Of a stretch of DNA of 64,000 bases, positions 39,510 through 49,303 are shown in pieces. A program made the position numbers and the translations under genes. The notes under the pieces were generated by a model. That model was given only the letters and a program-made list of their open reading frames with translations. It was not told the DNA's origin and did no database searches. The first letter of the stretch is position 1; every line of letters begins with the position of its first letter. Origin of the DNA: Pseudomonas sp. GGS8 (GTDB taxonomy: Bacteria; Pseudomonadota; Gammaproteobacteria; Pseudomonadales; Pseudomonadaceae); contig NZ_JALJWF010000001.1 of assembly GCF_024168645.1 (NCBI RefSeq), positions 4,219,501 through 4,283,500 of the forward strand, in the 5' to 3' direction.

Positions 39510-40835
39510 TCAGAGAATCGCCAGCGGATACTCGACAATCACTCGCACTTCATCCAGGTCCGACTCGAACGCCGTGGCACGGGTTGTGGCCTGGCGCAGG
39601 CGCAGCGACATGTCTTTCAGCGAGCCGCTCTGCACCACGTATTTGACTTCGATGTCGCGCTCCCAGCGCTTCTGGTCGGTCAGCGGGTTGCCGTCGGCAT
39701 CGCGGCGCATGTACACGGCGTTGGCGTTGGAATAGTCGGCGTCGGTGCCACGGGCGTAACGAGTCATGAACGACAAACCCGGCACGCCATAGCCGGTCAT
39801 GTCGAGGTCGTAACGCACCATCCACGAACGTTCCTTGGGCGAGTTGAAGTCGCTGTACTGGATGGAGTTGTCGAGGAAGATCGAGTCGGACTGGCGCAGG
39901 TAATCGAAGTCGTCGTTGCCGTTGTTGCGCTGGTGCGATAACGCAACGGAGTGGGCGCCGAGTTTCACCCCGAGGCGGCCACTCCAGATGTTGTTGTCGA
40001 ATTCGCCGAGCAGTTGTTTGCCTTCATCGACCGCCTTGTAATAGTTCAGGCCCCCGAACAGCGACAGATCATCCGACAGTGGGTAAGTCCACGTAGTGCC
40101 GGCGTAGTACTGATTCCAGGCATCCTTGAGGCGACTGGAGTACAGGCTGAAACTGAGGTTTTTGTTTAGCGTGTAGTCGCCACCGAAATAGCCGATCCAC
40201 GGCGAATTGACTGGACCGGCGTAGAAGGTCGCGAAGTTTTCGCGCATGTCGCTGGACACCGGTTGGCTCATCGCATGCAGGCGACCGCCCTGTACCGACA
40301 GGCCTTCGATGCTGGTGTTGGTGGCCGTGACACCCCGGAAGCTTTCCGGCAGCAGTCGAGAGTCACCCGCCGCAACCACCGGGTTGGCGGGGAACACGTC
40401 GCCGACCTTGATCACGGTATCGAAGGCGCGCACCTTGGCGGCGCCACCAACCTTGGTGTACTCGTCCCGCGCCTGACCGTCACTGTCGACCGGCAGCACG
40501 TCGAACGAACTGCGGCCACCGTTGCGCCCGTCACCGGTATCGAGCTTCAAGCCGATCATCGCAAACGCATCCACACCGACCCCGACGGTGCCCTGTGTAA
40601 ACCCTGATTCGAACTTGCTGATGACCGCGTGGGCCCAAGCCTCGGAATAGCCATTGCCGGTAGGACTGGACTGACCATTGCGGTGATCACGATTGAAGTA
40701 GAGGTTGCGGTTGAGCACCGTCAGGCTGCTGCCCTCGATAAACCCCTCAGCCTTGTCATCCGCCAGCACCATGCTCGGGCTTGATCCAACCACCACCGCT
40801 AAAGCGGCTATCGACATTTTTGAATTGTTAACCAT
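39510..40835 (-). CDS. OprD-family outer-membrane porin
   Basis: 441 residues from the ATG at 40835, preceded by AAGGAG. A signal peptide ends around SMVLA-DDKAEGFIEGSSL. The mature N-terminus, with LTVLNRNLYFNRDHR, and the C-terminal strand DEVRVIVEYPLAIL are typical of the OprD/OccD-OccK family, 18-strand porins that take up basic amino acids, aromatic acids or other small carboxylates. Substrate cannot be predicted here because no catabolic operon adjoins it. It is a single-gene unit with its own terminator. Confidence 0.93.
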   Translation of the reverse strand: MVNNSKMSIAALAVVVGSSPSMVLADDKAEGFIEGSSLTVLNRNLYFNRDHRNGQSSPTGNGYSEAWAHAVISKFESGFTQGTVGVGVDAFAMIGLKLDTGDGRNGGRSSFDVLPVDSDGQARDEYTKVGGAAKVRAFDTVIKVGDVFPANPVVAAGDSRLLPESFRGVTATNTSIEGLSVQGGRLHAMSQPVSSDMRENFATFYAGPVNSPWIGYFGGDYTLNKNLSFSLYSSRLKDAWNQYYAGTTWTYPLSDDLSLFGGLNYYKAVDEGKQLLGEFDNNIWSGRLGVKLGAHSVALSHQRNNGNDDFDYLRQSDSIFLDNSIQYSDFNSPKERSWMVRYDLDMTGYGVPGLSFMTRYARGTDADYSNANAVYMRRDADGNPLTDQKRWERDIEVKYVVQSGSLKDMSLRLRQATTRATAFESDLDEVRVIVEYPLAIL

Positions 40836-41005
40836 CAATCACTCCTTGGGTTCGGCAGAACGGGAACGTGCTTCGGCGTGGGTTTTATTGTTCGGCGGGC
40901 AAGGGCCCGCCGGCATGGTCGCCGGGTGACATCGTTGCAAGCTGCGGATAACGCCAAGGTGATGGGGGAATTACAATTTCGTCATGTGCATCTGGTGTTG
41001 CCCGA

Positions 41006-41383
41006 TCAGACCAAAATAGCCAGATCCGTGTATCGGGCAACCAATGGATCGGTGGTGAGGAGTTTCATGGGTTCTGTCATGGCCGTTGCAACAATGAGGC
41101 GATCGAACGGGTCCCGATGGTGATGTTCGAGGTCCTTCACGGCAATGGCGTGTTCTGAGGTCACAGGCAGCTCGATGAACCCGCTGTCGAGGCAGCACTG
41201 GCGGATTTCTTCCAGGTCAACGTTCAGCTTTCCCAGCCCGACCTTGATCGCCATCTCCCAGAATGTCGCAGCGCTGACGTAAATGTCGGCAGCACCCTCG
41301 ATGAGCTTTCTGGCTTTGCCGGATAGCCTGGGGTCATCGCTGAGCGTCCAGAGCAAAATATGTGTGTCGAGCAGAAGCCTCAT
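41006..41383 (-). CDS. vapC: VapC-type PIN-domain toxin
   Basis: 125 residues. The PIN-domain acidic residues are all in place: Asp6 in LLLDTHILLW, Glu43 in FWEMAIKVGLGKL, Asp94 in RDPFDRLIVATA and Asp112 in TTDPLV. VapC toxins are Mg-dependent ribonucleases that cut specific RNAs. Its ATG overlaps the antitoxin stop (ATGA), the normal arrangement for the pair. Confidence 0.9.
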   Translation of the reverse strand: MRLLLDTHILLWTLSDDPRLSGKARKLIEGAADIYVSAATFWEMAIKVGLGKLNVDLEEIRQCCLDSGFIELPVTSEHAIAVKDLEHHHRDPFDRLIVATAMTEPMKLLTTDPLVARYTDLAILV

Positions 41384-41619
41384 TCTTGAGTGCCTTCAAA
41401 AGCATCGAGCATGTCGTCAGGCAGTGAGGCATCAAAGTCTTCGGGGAGCACCAGTTTGTCTTTCATCGCTCCGATACGCTGGCCGCGGGGTTTTCCCACC
41501 GGAACCAGACGCGCAAGGGCCCGACCATGTTTGGTAATCGTGATGATCTGCCCGGCGGCTGCGTCATCGACGAGTTTGGACAGATTGTTTTTTGCTTCGG
41601 CCAACGGAACGACGATCAT
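41380..41619 (-). CDS. Phd/YefM-type antitoxin of the vapC toxin
   Basis: 79 residues from the ATG at 41619, preceded by GGGAGAG. The N-terminal fold MIVVPLAEAKNNLSKLVDDAAAGQIITITKHGRALARLVPV is the Phd/YefM DNA-binding domain. The C-terminal part (DFDASLPDDMLDAF) would wrap and neutralise the toxin. A longer frame upstream continues into a remnant of another antitoxin and is not part of this gene. A perfect palindrome overlies its promoter, consistent with autorepression by the toxin-antitoxin complex. Confidence 0.88.
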   Translation of the reverse strand: MIVVPLAEAKNNLSKLVDDAAAGQIITITKHGRALARLVPVGKPRGQRIGAMKDKLVLPEDFDASLPDDMLDAFEGTQE

Positions 41620-41631
41620 GGTTTCTCTCCC

Positions 41632-41672
41632 ATATTCTGGACAAATATAGCCAGAATATTGGGAGACGGTAA
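41632..41672 (-). promoter_or_regulatory. Toxin-antitoxin promoter with operator palindrome
   Basis: ATATTCTGG (41632-41640) and its exact complement CCAGAATAT (41651-41659) are separated by ten bases. The minus-strand -10 TATATT (41649-41644) lies in the spacer, and a weak -35 TTACCG (41672-41667) is 17 bp upstream. Bound complex would block RNA polymerase directly. Confidence 0.65.
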
Positions 41673-41689
41673 ATAGGCGCGACTCTTCA

Positions 41690-41811
41690 AGGGGGACGGG
41701 GGGCAATTTGGCGCGTTTCACTCGATGGGTCAGCAGCGTGACATTACCTTGGCGCTCAGCGGCCAAGGCGTCGAGGCCGTCTACCAGTTCGGAAAAGATG
41801 TCACGGTTCAT
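41690..41811 (-). pseudogene. N-terminal remnant of a HigA/NadS-type antitoxin
   Basis: From an ATG at 41811 the frame reads MNRDIFSELVDGLDALAAE, RQGNVTLLTHRVKRAKLPPV. This matches the usual opening of XRE-type antitoxins of the NadS/HigA group (M-x-R-D-x-F-x-E-L-x-E-G-x-x-A-L). The helix-turn-helix is missing, and the frame runs on into the vap promoter and antitoxin. It is a truncated fragment. Confidence 0.5.
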
Positions 41812-41963
41812 TGTTATTTCTCGCGTTGATTTATCTATCCAGTCAGTCATTCAAGATAGAGCCAAGTGCGCAGTGCTGGATGTAGGACGATACGGACATT
41901 CCCGCGCGAGCTTTCGGGGATTGCAGAAGGAGGGGAGGGCGGCAGTAACAAATCCCACAAACG

Positions 41964-41991
41964 CAAAAACGGCACCCGAAGGTGCCGTTTC
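41964..41991 (-). terminator. Rho-independent terminator of the nuo operon
   Basis: AAACGGCACC and GGTGCCGTTT pair around TTCG/CGAA; on the minus strand a run TTTTTG follows. It is about 30 bp beyond the nuoN stop. The bases between 41812 and 41963 hold no gene I can support. Confidence 0.9.
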
Positions 41992-42019
41992 TGTTTTCTA
42001 CCGAGTATCGACTAAACGA

Positions 42020-43483
42020 TCAACCCGCCAACCCCGACTGTTGAACCAGGTTCAGCAGCGGTTGTGGGTACAGGCCGAGGAAGAACGCCAGTACGGCAAT
42101 CGCCAGCAGCATCACGCCGCCTGCACGTTGTTCCCAGTGCAGCTGGGCATCGTGGCGACGCAGGTTCGGTTCGATCAGGTACAGGGTGACCATCACACGC
42201 AGGTAGTAGAAGACGCCGATGGCGCTGCCCAGTACCAGGGAACCGACCAGCCACCATTGGTGCGACTCGACGCCGGTGGCGATGATGTAGAACTTGCCGA
42301 TGAAGCCCGCGGTCAGCGGGATACCGGCCAGGGACAACATCATCACGGTCAGGACGGCGGTCAGGTACGGACGGCGCCAGAACAGGCCGCGGTATTCGTA
42401 CAGGGCATCCGCGTCACGGCCGCTGTACGGCGAGGACATCAGGGTGATCACACCGAACGCGCCGAGGCTGGTGATCACGTAGGTGACCAGGTACACGCCG
42501 ATGGCTTCCACGGCCAGGCCCTTGCTCGCCACCAGGGCGATCAGCAGGTAACCGAAGTGCGCGATGGACGAGTAACCCAGCAGACGCTTGAGGTTGCTCT
42601 GGGTCAGTGCCAGCAGGTTACCGAACAGGATCGACGCGATGGCGATGATGGTCAGCACGTTGCTCAGCACGCCACTGCTTGCCGCTGGCGAGATCTGGAA
42701 CAGACGCACCATCACCGCGAACACAGCCACTTTGGAGGCCGTGGCCAGGAACGCTGCCACCGGTGCCGGAGCCCCTTCGTAAACGTCCGGGGTCCAGAGG
42801 TGGAACGGTACCAGCGACAGTTTGAACGCCAGGCCGATTAGCATCATGCCCAGGCCCAGTTGCGCGATCGGGCTAGGCAGGCCGGTGGCCGCCAGGGCCT
42901 GACCGATGCCGTTGAAGCTCAGGCTGCCGGCTTCGGCGTAGAGCAGGGCCATGCCGAACAACAGGAACGCGGAACCGGCGGCCGACAGCACCATGTACTT
43001 GATGCCGGCTTCCAGCGAACGCTTGTTGAAGAAGGCGTAAGCCACCAGACCGTAGACCGGTACCGAGAGCAGTTCCAGACCGACGAACAAACCGGCCAGG
43101 TGCTGCGCGCTGACCAACACCAGGCCACCGGCGGCGGACATCAGGATCAGCAGGTAAAGTTCTTCACGGTTGCCCGGGTAGCCCGAACCGCCATCGCCAA
43201 GGTAGGCGTGGGCGAGGGTCACACAGGCGAGGGTGGCGACCAGGATCAGCGCCATGTACAAACAAGCGAACGTGTCGATCTGTAGCAACGGAGTCACGGC
43301 CAGTGGCGCGACTTTCAGGGCTGGCAGGATCGACAGCAACGCCAGGTTCAGACCCGCCACGGAAATCAGGAAGGTCTGCGAGTGGTTGCGGCGCCAGGCG
43401 ATTGCCAGCATCACCACGATGATCGTGGCGCTGGTGATCAACAACGGCGCAAGCGCGATAAAGTGTTGAGTCGTGAATTCCAT
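42020..43483 (-). CDS. nuoN: NADH-quinone oxidoreductase subunit N
   Basis: 487 residues from the ATG at 43483; upstream in-frame codons overlap nuoM and are rejected. It is a 14-helix antiporter-like subunit of the complex I membrane arm, related to NuoL and NuoM. Conserved membrane Lys and Glu residues occur in segments such as [20 protein letters not shown] and [22 protein letters not shown]. It takes part in proton translocation. It is the last gene of the nuo operon, followed by a terminator. Confidence 0.95.
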   Translation of the reverse strand: MEFTTQHFIALAPLLITSATIIVVMLAIAWRRNHSQTFLISVAGLNLALLSILPALKVAPLAVTPLLQIDTFACLYMALILVATLACVTLAHAYLGDGGSGYPGNREELYLLILMSAAGGLVLVSAQHLAGLFVGLELLSVPVYGLVAYAFFNKRSLEAGIKYMVLSAAGSAFLLFGMALLYAEAGSLSFNGIGQALAATGLPSPIAQLGLGMMLIGLAFKLSLVPFHLWTPDVYEGAPAPVAAFLATASKVAVFAVMVRLFQISPAASSGVLSNVLTIIAIASILFGNLLALTQSNLKRLLGYSSIAHFGYLLIALVASKGLAVEAIGVYLVTYVITSLGAFGVITLMSSPYSGRDADALYEYRGLFWRRPYLTAVLTVMMLSLAGIPLTAGFIGKFYIIATGVESHQWWLVGSLVLGSAIGVFYYLRVMVTLYLIEPNLRRHDAQLHWEQRAGGVMLLAIAVLAFFLGLYPQPLLNLVQQSGLAG

Positions 43484-43490
43484 AGCGCTC

Positions 43491-45023
43491 TTACCGGGCC
43501 GAAGCGAGTTGAGTGAAGGCGGTGCCGAGCCACTGCTGCACGCCATGCATCGTCGCGGCAGAGGTATCGAGGAACGGTTGCGGGTACACGCCGATGTAAA
43601 GCAGCAGTGCCGCAAGCCCAACCACCATGATCAGTTCGCGACCGTCCATGCCATGCAGTACCGCGTCGGATTTCGACGGGCCGAAGTAGGCACGGTGGAT
43701 CATGATCAGCGAGTAGACCGAACCGAATACCAGGCCGGACGTGGCGATCACGGTGACCCATGGCGCGCTGGCGAAGGTGCCGATCAGGATCAGGAACTCA
43801 CCGACGAAGTTACCGGTCGCCGGCAGGCCCAGCGACGCAGCCGCGAAGAACAGGCTGAGGGCCGGCAGGTAGGCGATCTTCGACCACAGGCCACCCATCT
43901 CGCGCATATCGCGGGTGTGGGTGCGCTCGTACAACTGACCGGAGAGGATAAAGAGTGCCGCGGCCGACAGACCGTGAGCCAGCATCTGCATCACCGCGCC
44001 CTGCAGCGCCAGTTGGCTGCCGGAGTAGATGCCGATCAGCACGAAGCCCATGTGGGAAACGGACGAGAAGGCAATCAGACGCTTGATGTCGGTTTGCGCG
44101 AAGGCCAGGAACGCACCGTAGAAGATCCCGATCAGACCCAGGGTCATGGCGAACGGCGCGAACTCGGCCGAGGCATTCGGGAACAGCGGCAGGGCGAAAC
44201 GCAACATGCCATACGCAGCGGTCTTCAACAGAATACCGGCCAGGTCGACGGAACCCGCAGTCGGTGCCTGGGCGTGAGCGTCAGGCAACCAGGAGTGGAA
44301 CGGTACGACGGGCAGCTTGACCGCAAAGGCGATGAAGAAGCCGAGCATCAGGATGTACTCGGTGGTCTGCGACATCTTGGTTTTCAACAGATCGGCGTAG
44401 TTGAAGGTAATCACGCCGGTGTCGTTGAAGTTGACCAGTACCAGGCCCAGGATCGCCACCAACATGATCAGGCCGGAAGCCTGAGTGAAGATGAAGAACT
44501 TGGTCGCCGCGTAGATCCGGGTTTTCTTTCCGTCCGAAGAACTGTGACCCCAGAGCGCGATGAGGAAGTACATCGGCACCAGCATCATTTCCCAGAAGAA
44601 GAAGAACATGAACAGGTCGAGGGCCAGGAACACGCCGACGACACCGCCCAGGATCCACATCAGGTTCAGGTGGAAAAAGCCCACGTGACGCTGAATCTCT
44701 TTCCAGGAGCAGAGTACCGAGAGGACACCCAGCAGGCCGGTCAGCAGGATCATCAACAGCGACAGGCCGTCGAGGGCCAGATGCACGTTGATGCCGAAGC
44801 GCTGGATCCAGACGTGTTTGAACTCAATCGCCCAGGTCGGATCGGCGCCAGGCGCCGGTGCAAATGAATAGTCGCCGTGGGCCCACAGCCAGAGGCCGAG
44901 AGCGAGTTCCAGGGACATGGTCAACAGCGCAATCCAGCGGGGGAGGGTGGCGCCGAAGCGCTCACCCATCCAGCACAGCAGGCCGCCGATGAAGGGGATC
45001 AGGATTAGCCATGGCAGAATCAT
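43491..45023 (-). CDS. nuoM: NADH-quinone oxidoreductase subunit M
   Basis: 510 residues with 14 transmembrane helices. Family signatures include [20 protein letters not shown] with the essential membrane Glu, and [27 protein letters not shown]. It is one of three antiporter-like proton-pumping subunits of complex I. The gene sits between nuoL and nuoN. Confidence 0.96.
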   Translation of the reverse strand: MILPWLILIPFIGGLLCWMGERFGATLPRWIALLTMSLELALGLWLWAHGDYSFAPAPGADPTWAIEFKHVWIQRFGINVHLALDGLSLLMILLTGLLGVLSVLCSWKEIQRHVGFFHLNLMWILGGVVGVFLALDLFMFFFFWEMMLVPMYFLIALWGHSSSDGKKTRIYAATKFFIFTQASGLIMLVAILGLVLVNFNDTGVITFNYADLLKTKMSQTTEYILMLGFFIAFAVKLPVVPFHSWLPDAHAQAPTAGSVDLAGILLKTAAYGMLRFALPLFPNASAEFAPFAMTLGLIGIFYGAFLAFAQTDIKRLIAFSSVSHMGFVLIGIYSGSQLALQGAVMQMLAHGLSAAALFILSGQLYERTHTRDMREMGGLWSKIAYLPALSLFFAAASLGLPATGNFVGEFLILIGTFASAPWVTVIATSGLVFGSVYSLIMIHRAYFGPSKSDAVLHGMDGRELIMVVGLAALLLYIGVYPQPFLDTSAATMHGVQQWLGTAFTQLASAR

Positions 45024-45063
45024 GACGGGCTCGTTTCCTTTCGCAAGTTCGCAAGGTTCATAG

Positions 45064-46917
45064 TCAGACCGCTACCAGCACGACGGCGCCGATTACCAGC
45101 ACGGCACCAGCAGCCATCGAGGCGGCATACCAACGCAATTGACCGGTCTCGGTGCGGCTCAGGGCGGTGTGACCGCCTTTGGCCATACGCGGGATCAGAC
45201 CGATGGTCTGGTCGAGCGGGTCTTTGCGCAGAATGTGGCTGATCGCAAGGTATGGCTTGACGAACAGTTTGTCGTAGATCCAGTCGAAGCCCCAGGCAGC
45301 GAACCACCAGGCCGAAAGGAAGCGGCCGACGCCGCTGTTGGCGATGGCCGTGACGAAGCGACGCTTGCCGAGGAACAGCAGCGCGGCCAGCAGGATACCG
45401 GACAGGGCGATGGCGCCCGAGGCGATTTCCAGGCTGTGCTTGGCTTCGCCGCCAGCATGGCCGACGCTTTCCGGCAACACACCGTGCAGCGGCGGAACGA
45501 TCATCGCGCCGACGAACGTCGACAGTACGATCAGCACCGACAGCGGCAGCCAGTGAGCAATGCCGTGGCCGGCATGGGCTTCGGTCTTCGCTTCACCGTG
45601 GAACGTGATGAAGATCAGGCGGAAGGTGTACAGCGACGTCATGAAGGCACCGACCAGACCGGCATAAAGCAGGCCTTCGTTACCACTGGCGAACGCTTCC
45701 CAGAGGATTTCATCCTTGGAGTAGAAGCCCGCGGTCACCAGAGGCAAGGCCGCCAGGGCCGCGCCGCCGACGATGAAGCTGGCGTAGGCCAGTGGCAGTT
45801 TCTTCCACAGACCGCCCATCTTGAAGATGTTCTGCTCGTGGTGGCAGGCAACGATCACCGCACCGGATGCAAGGAACAACAGCGCCTTGAAGAAGGCGTG
45901 GGTCATCAGGTGGAAGATCGCGCCATCCCATGCACCCACGCCCAAGGCCAGGAACATGTAGCCGATCTGGCTCATGGTCGAGTAGGCGAGGATACGTTTG
46001 ATGTCGGTCTGAACCAGTGCGGCAAAACCTGCCAGCACCAGCGTCACGCCACCCACAACACCTACCAGGTGGAGGATATCCGGCGCCAATGCGAACAGGC
46101 CGTGGGTACGGGCGATCAGGTAGACACCGGCGGTTACCATGGTCGCGGCGTGGATCAGTGCCGAAACCGGAGTAGGACCGGCCATCGCATCCGCCAGCCA
46201 GGTTTGCAGCGGCAGTTGCGCGGATTTACCGACAGCGCCGCCCAGCAGCATCAGGGTAGCCAGAACGATCCAGAAGTCACCGGCCTTGAAGTGCTCAGGC
46301 GCCTTGACCAGCAGTTCCTGGATATTCAGCGTGCCCAGCTGCTGGAACAGGATGAACAGGCCGATGGCCATGAACACGTCGCCGACCCGGGTCACGATGA
46401 AGGCTTTGAGTGCCGCGTTACCGTTGTTGCGGTTGCTGTAGTAGAAACCGATCAACAGGTACGAGCACAGGCCCACGCCTTCCCAGCCGAAGTACACGAA
46501 CAGCAGGTTATCGGCCAGGACCAGGAACAGCATGCTGGCGATAAACAGGTTGGTGTAGGCGAAGAAGCGCGAATAACCGGCTTCACCGCGCATGTACCAG
46601 GACGCGAACAGGTGGATCAGGAAGCCCACGCCCACCACTACACCGAGCATGGTCACGGACAGACCATCCAGGTACAGGGCGAAGTTCGGCGTGAAGCCTT
46701 CCACCGCCATCCATTGCCACAGCACCAGGGTGTAATGACCACCCTCGGGCGGCGCAACGTTGAATTGCCAGATCACATAAGCCGCGACGATCGCCGACAG
46801 GCCAATGGAGCCGACGCCGATCAGCGCCGAGAGGTTTTCCGAGAGGCGTCCCCGGGAGAACGCCAGCAGCACAAAACCGATCAGGGGGAACAGGAAAGTC
46901 AGATAGAGAAGGTTCAT
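45064..46917 (-). CDS. nuoL: NADH-quinone oxidoreductase subunit L
   Basis: 617 residues, the largest antiporter-like subunit. It has the usual [20 protein letters not shown] segment with the membrane Glu, [38 protein letters not shown], and a C-terminal extension forming the long lateral helix that runs along the membrane arm. It pumps protons at the far end of complex I. Its ATG overlaps the nuoK stop region by four bases. Confidence 0.96.
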   Translation of the reverse strand: MNLLYLTFLFPLIGFVLLAFSRGRLSENLSALIGVGSIGLSAIVAAYVIWQFNVAPPEGGHYTLVLWQWMAVEGFTPNFALYLDGLSVTMLGVVVGVGFLIHLFASWYMRGEAGYSRFFAYTNLFIASMLFLVLADNLLFVYFGWEGVGLCSYLLIGFYYSNRNNGNAALKAFIVTRVGDVFMAIGLFILFQQLGTLNIQELLVKAPEHFKAGDFWIVLATLMLLGGAVGKSAQLPLQTWLADAMAGPTPVSALIHAATMVTAGVYLIARTHGLFALAPDILHLVGVVGGVTLVLAGFAALVQTDIKRILAYSTMSQIGYMFLALGVGAWDGAIFHLMTHAFFKALLFLASGAVIVACHHEQNIFKMGGLWKKLPLAYASFIVGGAALAALPLVTAGFYSKDEILWEAFASGNEGLLYAGLVGAFMTSLYTFRLIFITFHGEAKTEAHAGHGIAHWLPLSVLIVLSTFVGAMIVPPLHGVLPESVGHAGGEAKHSLEIASGAIALSGILLAALLFLGKRRFVTAIANSGVGRFLSAWWFAAWGFDWIYDKLFVKPYLAISHILRKDPLDQTIGLIPRMAKGGHTALSRTETGQLRWYAASMAAGAVLVIGAVVLVAV

Positions 46918-47222
46918 CCGCGCATCTCGCTGGCAGCGTCGATATCGAGAGTGTGGAAGCGGCGATACAGCTGCAACAGAATCGCCAGGCCGATACTGGC
47001 CTCGGCGGCTGCCAGGCTGATCACCAGGATGAACATGATCTGTCCATCCGGCTGCGCCCAGCGGCTACCGGCAACGATGAACGCCAACGCGGAGGCATTC
47101 ATCATGACCTCCAGGCTCATCAGCACGAAGAGAATGTTGCGCCGGACCATCAGGCCGACCAGACCGAGGCAGAACAGGATGCCGGCGACCGCCAGACCAT
47201 GCTCCAAAGGGATAGCAGGCAT
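46914..47222 (-). CDS. nuoK: NADH-quinone oxidoreductase subunit K
   Basis: 102 residues from the ATG at 47222, eight bases after AAGGAG. An ATG at 47228 overlapping the nuoJ stop would add two residues. Three transmembrane helices carry the conserved Glu38 ([10 protein letters not shown]) and Glu74 ([11 protein letters not shown]), which belong to the proton path next to the quinone-linked part of the membrane arm. Confidence 0.94.
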   Translation of the reverse strand: MPAIPLEHGLAVAGILFCLGLVGLMVRRNILFVLMSLEVMMNASALAFIVAGSRWAQPDGQIMFILVISLAAAEASIGLAILLQLYRRFHTLDIDAASEMRG

Positions 47223-47224
47223 CG

Positions 47225-47728
47225 TCATTGCTCCTTGGCTTCGTTGCGGCCCAAGTGGAACGCCGTGACGGCTGCGGCGAGCAGCAGCATCGAGGCGAGT
47301 TCGACCACCAGCAGATAAGGACCGAACAGGCTGATGCCCACGGCCTTGGCGTCTACGGTGGCGTGGCCGATGGCCTGACCGCTGGAGTGACTGAACAGCA
47401 CATACAGCAGCTCAGCCAGCAGCAGGGCGCCGAGTACGACCGGGCCCAGCCAGATACCGGGCTTGAGCCAGACGCGCTCTTGCTGAACCGAGGCCGGGCC
47501 CAGGTTCAGCATCATCACCACGAACACGAACAGCACCATGATGGCGCCGGCGTAGGCGATCACTTCCAGTACACCGGCAAACGGTGCGCCAAGGGCGAAG
47601 AACGTCATGGCCACGGCGATCAGCGAAATGATCAGGTAGAGCAGGGCGTGCACGGGGTTGGTGTTGGTGATCACGCGAAGCGTGGACACAACCGCGATAC
47701 CCGATGCGAAATAGAAAGCGAATTCCAT
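47225..47728 (-). CDS. nuoJ: NADH-quinone oxidoreductase subunit J
   Basis: 167 residues with five transmembrane helices. The third helix, [22 protein letters not shown], carries the conserved stretch that switches between alpha and pi helix in complex I. It supports coupling between quinone reduction and the pump subunits. Confidence 0.95.
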   Translation of the reverse strand: MEFAFYFASGIAVVSTLRVITNTNPVHALLYLIISLIAVAMTFFALGAPFAGVLEVIAYAGAIMVLFVFVVMMLNLGPASVQQERVWLKPGIWLGPVVLGALLLAELLYVLFSHSSGQAIGHATVDAKAVGISLFGPYLLVVELASMLLLAAAVTAFHLGRNEAKEQ

Positions 47729-47737
47729 CGTTCTTCC

Positions 47738-48283
47738 TTAAGGCAGCAAGCTCTTCACGTTGATCGGCTCGGCTTCATTCTGCGCGGCGCCTTTGGGCTT
47801 ACCGGCAATCGCCATACCTGCAACACGATAGAAGTTGTAATCAGGGTTTTTGCCGGGGCCGGAGATCAGCAGATCTTCTTTCTCGTACACCAAGTCCTGA
47901 CGTTTGAACTCGGCCATTTCGAAATCCGGTGTCAGCTGGATCGCGGTGGTCGGGCAGGCTTCCTCGCAGAGGCCGCAGAAAATGCAGCGCGAGAAGTTGA
48001 TGCGGAAGAAGTCCGGGTACCAGCGACCGTCTTCGGTTTCAGCTTTCTGCAGCGAGATGCAACCCACCGGGCACGCCACGGCGCACAGGTTGCAGGCTAC
48101 ACAACGCTCTTCGCCGTCGGGGTCGCGGGTCAGGACGATACGGCCACGGAAACGCGGCGGCAGGTACACGGCTTCTTCCGGGTACTGCAGCGTGTCGCGC
48201 TTGCGGAAGGCGTGGCCGAAAATCATCACCAGGCTGCGAAGCTGGGTGAAGAAACCATGCACGATGTCAAAAATGTACTTCAT
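47738..48283 (-). CDS. nuoI: NADH-quinone oxidoreductase subunit I (2 x 4Fe-4S)
   Basis: 181 residues. Two ferredoxin-type ligand sets are present: [15 protein letters not shown] and [15 protein letters not shown]. They hold clusters N6a and N6b, which pass electrons from NuoG to NuoB. An N-terminal amphipathic helix attaches it to the membrane. The gene lies between nuoH and nuoJ. Confidence 0.96.
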   Translation of the reverse strand: MKYIFDIVHGFFTQLRSLVMIFGHAFRKRDTLQYPEEAVYLPPRFRGRIVLTRDPDGEERCVACNLCAVACPVGCISLQKAETEDGRWYPDFFRINFSRCIFCGLCEEACPTTAIQLTPDFEMAEFKRQDLVYEKEDLLISGPGKNPDYNFYRVAGMAIAGKPKGAAQNEAEPINVKSLLP

Positions 48284-48295
48284 GATTCTCTATCC

Positions 48296-49303
48296 TCACT
48301 GAGCCGCGACGGCGGGCGTGTTGAGCAACACGATCGCAGCGGTCACCAGCATGTTGACGAGGGTCAGCGGCAGGCAGAACTTCCAGCTGAAGTCCATCAC
48401 TTGGTCATACCGTGGGCGCGGAATCGAGGCGCGCAGCAGGATGAAGAACATGATGAAGAACGCGGTTTTCAGTGCGAACCAGATGAACGGGATCTGCGGC
48501 AGAATGCCAAACGGACCGTGCCAGCCACCGAAGAACAAAGTCACCAGCAGTGCCGAAATCAACACGATGCCGATGTACTCACCCACGAAGAACATGCCCC
48601 ATTTCATGCCGGCGTATTCAATGTGGTAACCGTCGGCCAGTTCCTGTTCCGCTTCCGGCTGGTCGAACGGGTGACGGTGAGTCACGGCGACGCCAGCGAT
48701 GAAGAAGGTCAGGAAACCGAAGATCTGCGGAATGATGAACCACATGTTCTGCGCTTGGTATTCAACGATGTCGCGCATGTTGAACGAGCCAACCTGAATC
48801 ACGATGCCCATCAGCGACAGGCCCATGAACACTTCGTACGACACGGTTTGTGCCGAGGCCCGCAAGCTGCCCAGCAGGGCGAACTTGTTGTTGCTCGACC
48901 AGCCGGCGAACAGCACCGCGTAGACCGACAGACCGGCCATGGCGAAGAAGAACAGGATGCCGATGTTGATATCCGCCACACCCCAGGTCGGGGTGATCGG
49001 GATGATCGCGAAGGCGATCAGCAAGGCGCTCATGGCCACGACCGGCGCCAAGGTGAAGATCACTTTGTCGGCGAACGGCGGGGTCCAGTCTTCCTTGAAG
49101 AACATCTTGATCATGTCGGCCGCAATCTGGAACGCACCGAACGGGCCGACGCGGTTCGGACCGTAACGGTCCTGCCAGAGGGCGAGCAAACGACGCTCGA
49201 CCCAGCTCAGCAGCGCGCCGCAGACCACTACGGCGAGCAGAATCACGATGGCCTTCAAGACCGCGATGATTACGTCGATCACTTCAGGAGTGAACAAGGT
49301 CAT
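48296..49303 (-). CDS. nuoH: NADH-quinone oxidoreductase subunit H
   Basis: 335 residues, eight transmembrane helices. The signature [20 protein letters not shown] and the loop [27 protein letters not shown] are present. NuoH forms the quinone-binding cavity with NuoB and NuoD. Its ATG overlaps the nuoG stop by four bases. Confidence 0.96.
   Translation of the reverse strand: MTLFTPEVIDVIIAVLKAIVILLAVVVCGALLSWVERRLLALWQDRYGPNRVGPFGAFQIAADMIKMFFKEDWTPPFADKVIFTLAPVVAMSALLIAFAIIPITPTWGVADINIGILFFFAMAGLSVYAVLFAGWSSNNKFALLGSLRASAQTVSYEVFMGLSLMGIVIQVGSFNMRDIVEYQAQNMWFIIPQIFGFLTFFIAGVAVTHRHPFDQPEAEQELADGYHIEYAGMKWGMFFVGEYIGIVLISALLVTLFFGGWHGPFGILPQIPFIWFALKTAFFIMFFILLRASIPRPRYDQVMDFSWKFCLPLTLVNMLVTAAIVLLNTPAVAAQ

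Noticed and set aside
40893..40912. GC hairpin CGGCGGGC/GCCCGCCG between vapC and oprD
   Set aside because: There is no T-run on either strand, and it is not placed clearly as an operator. It is too little to call a terminator.
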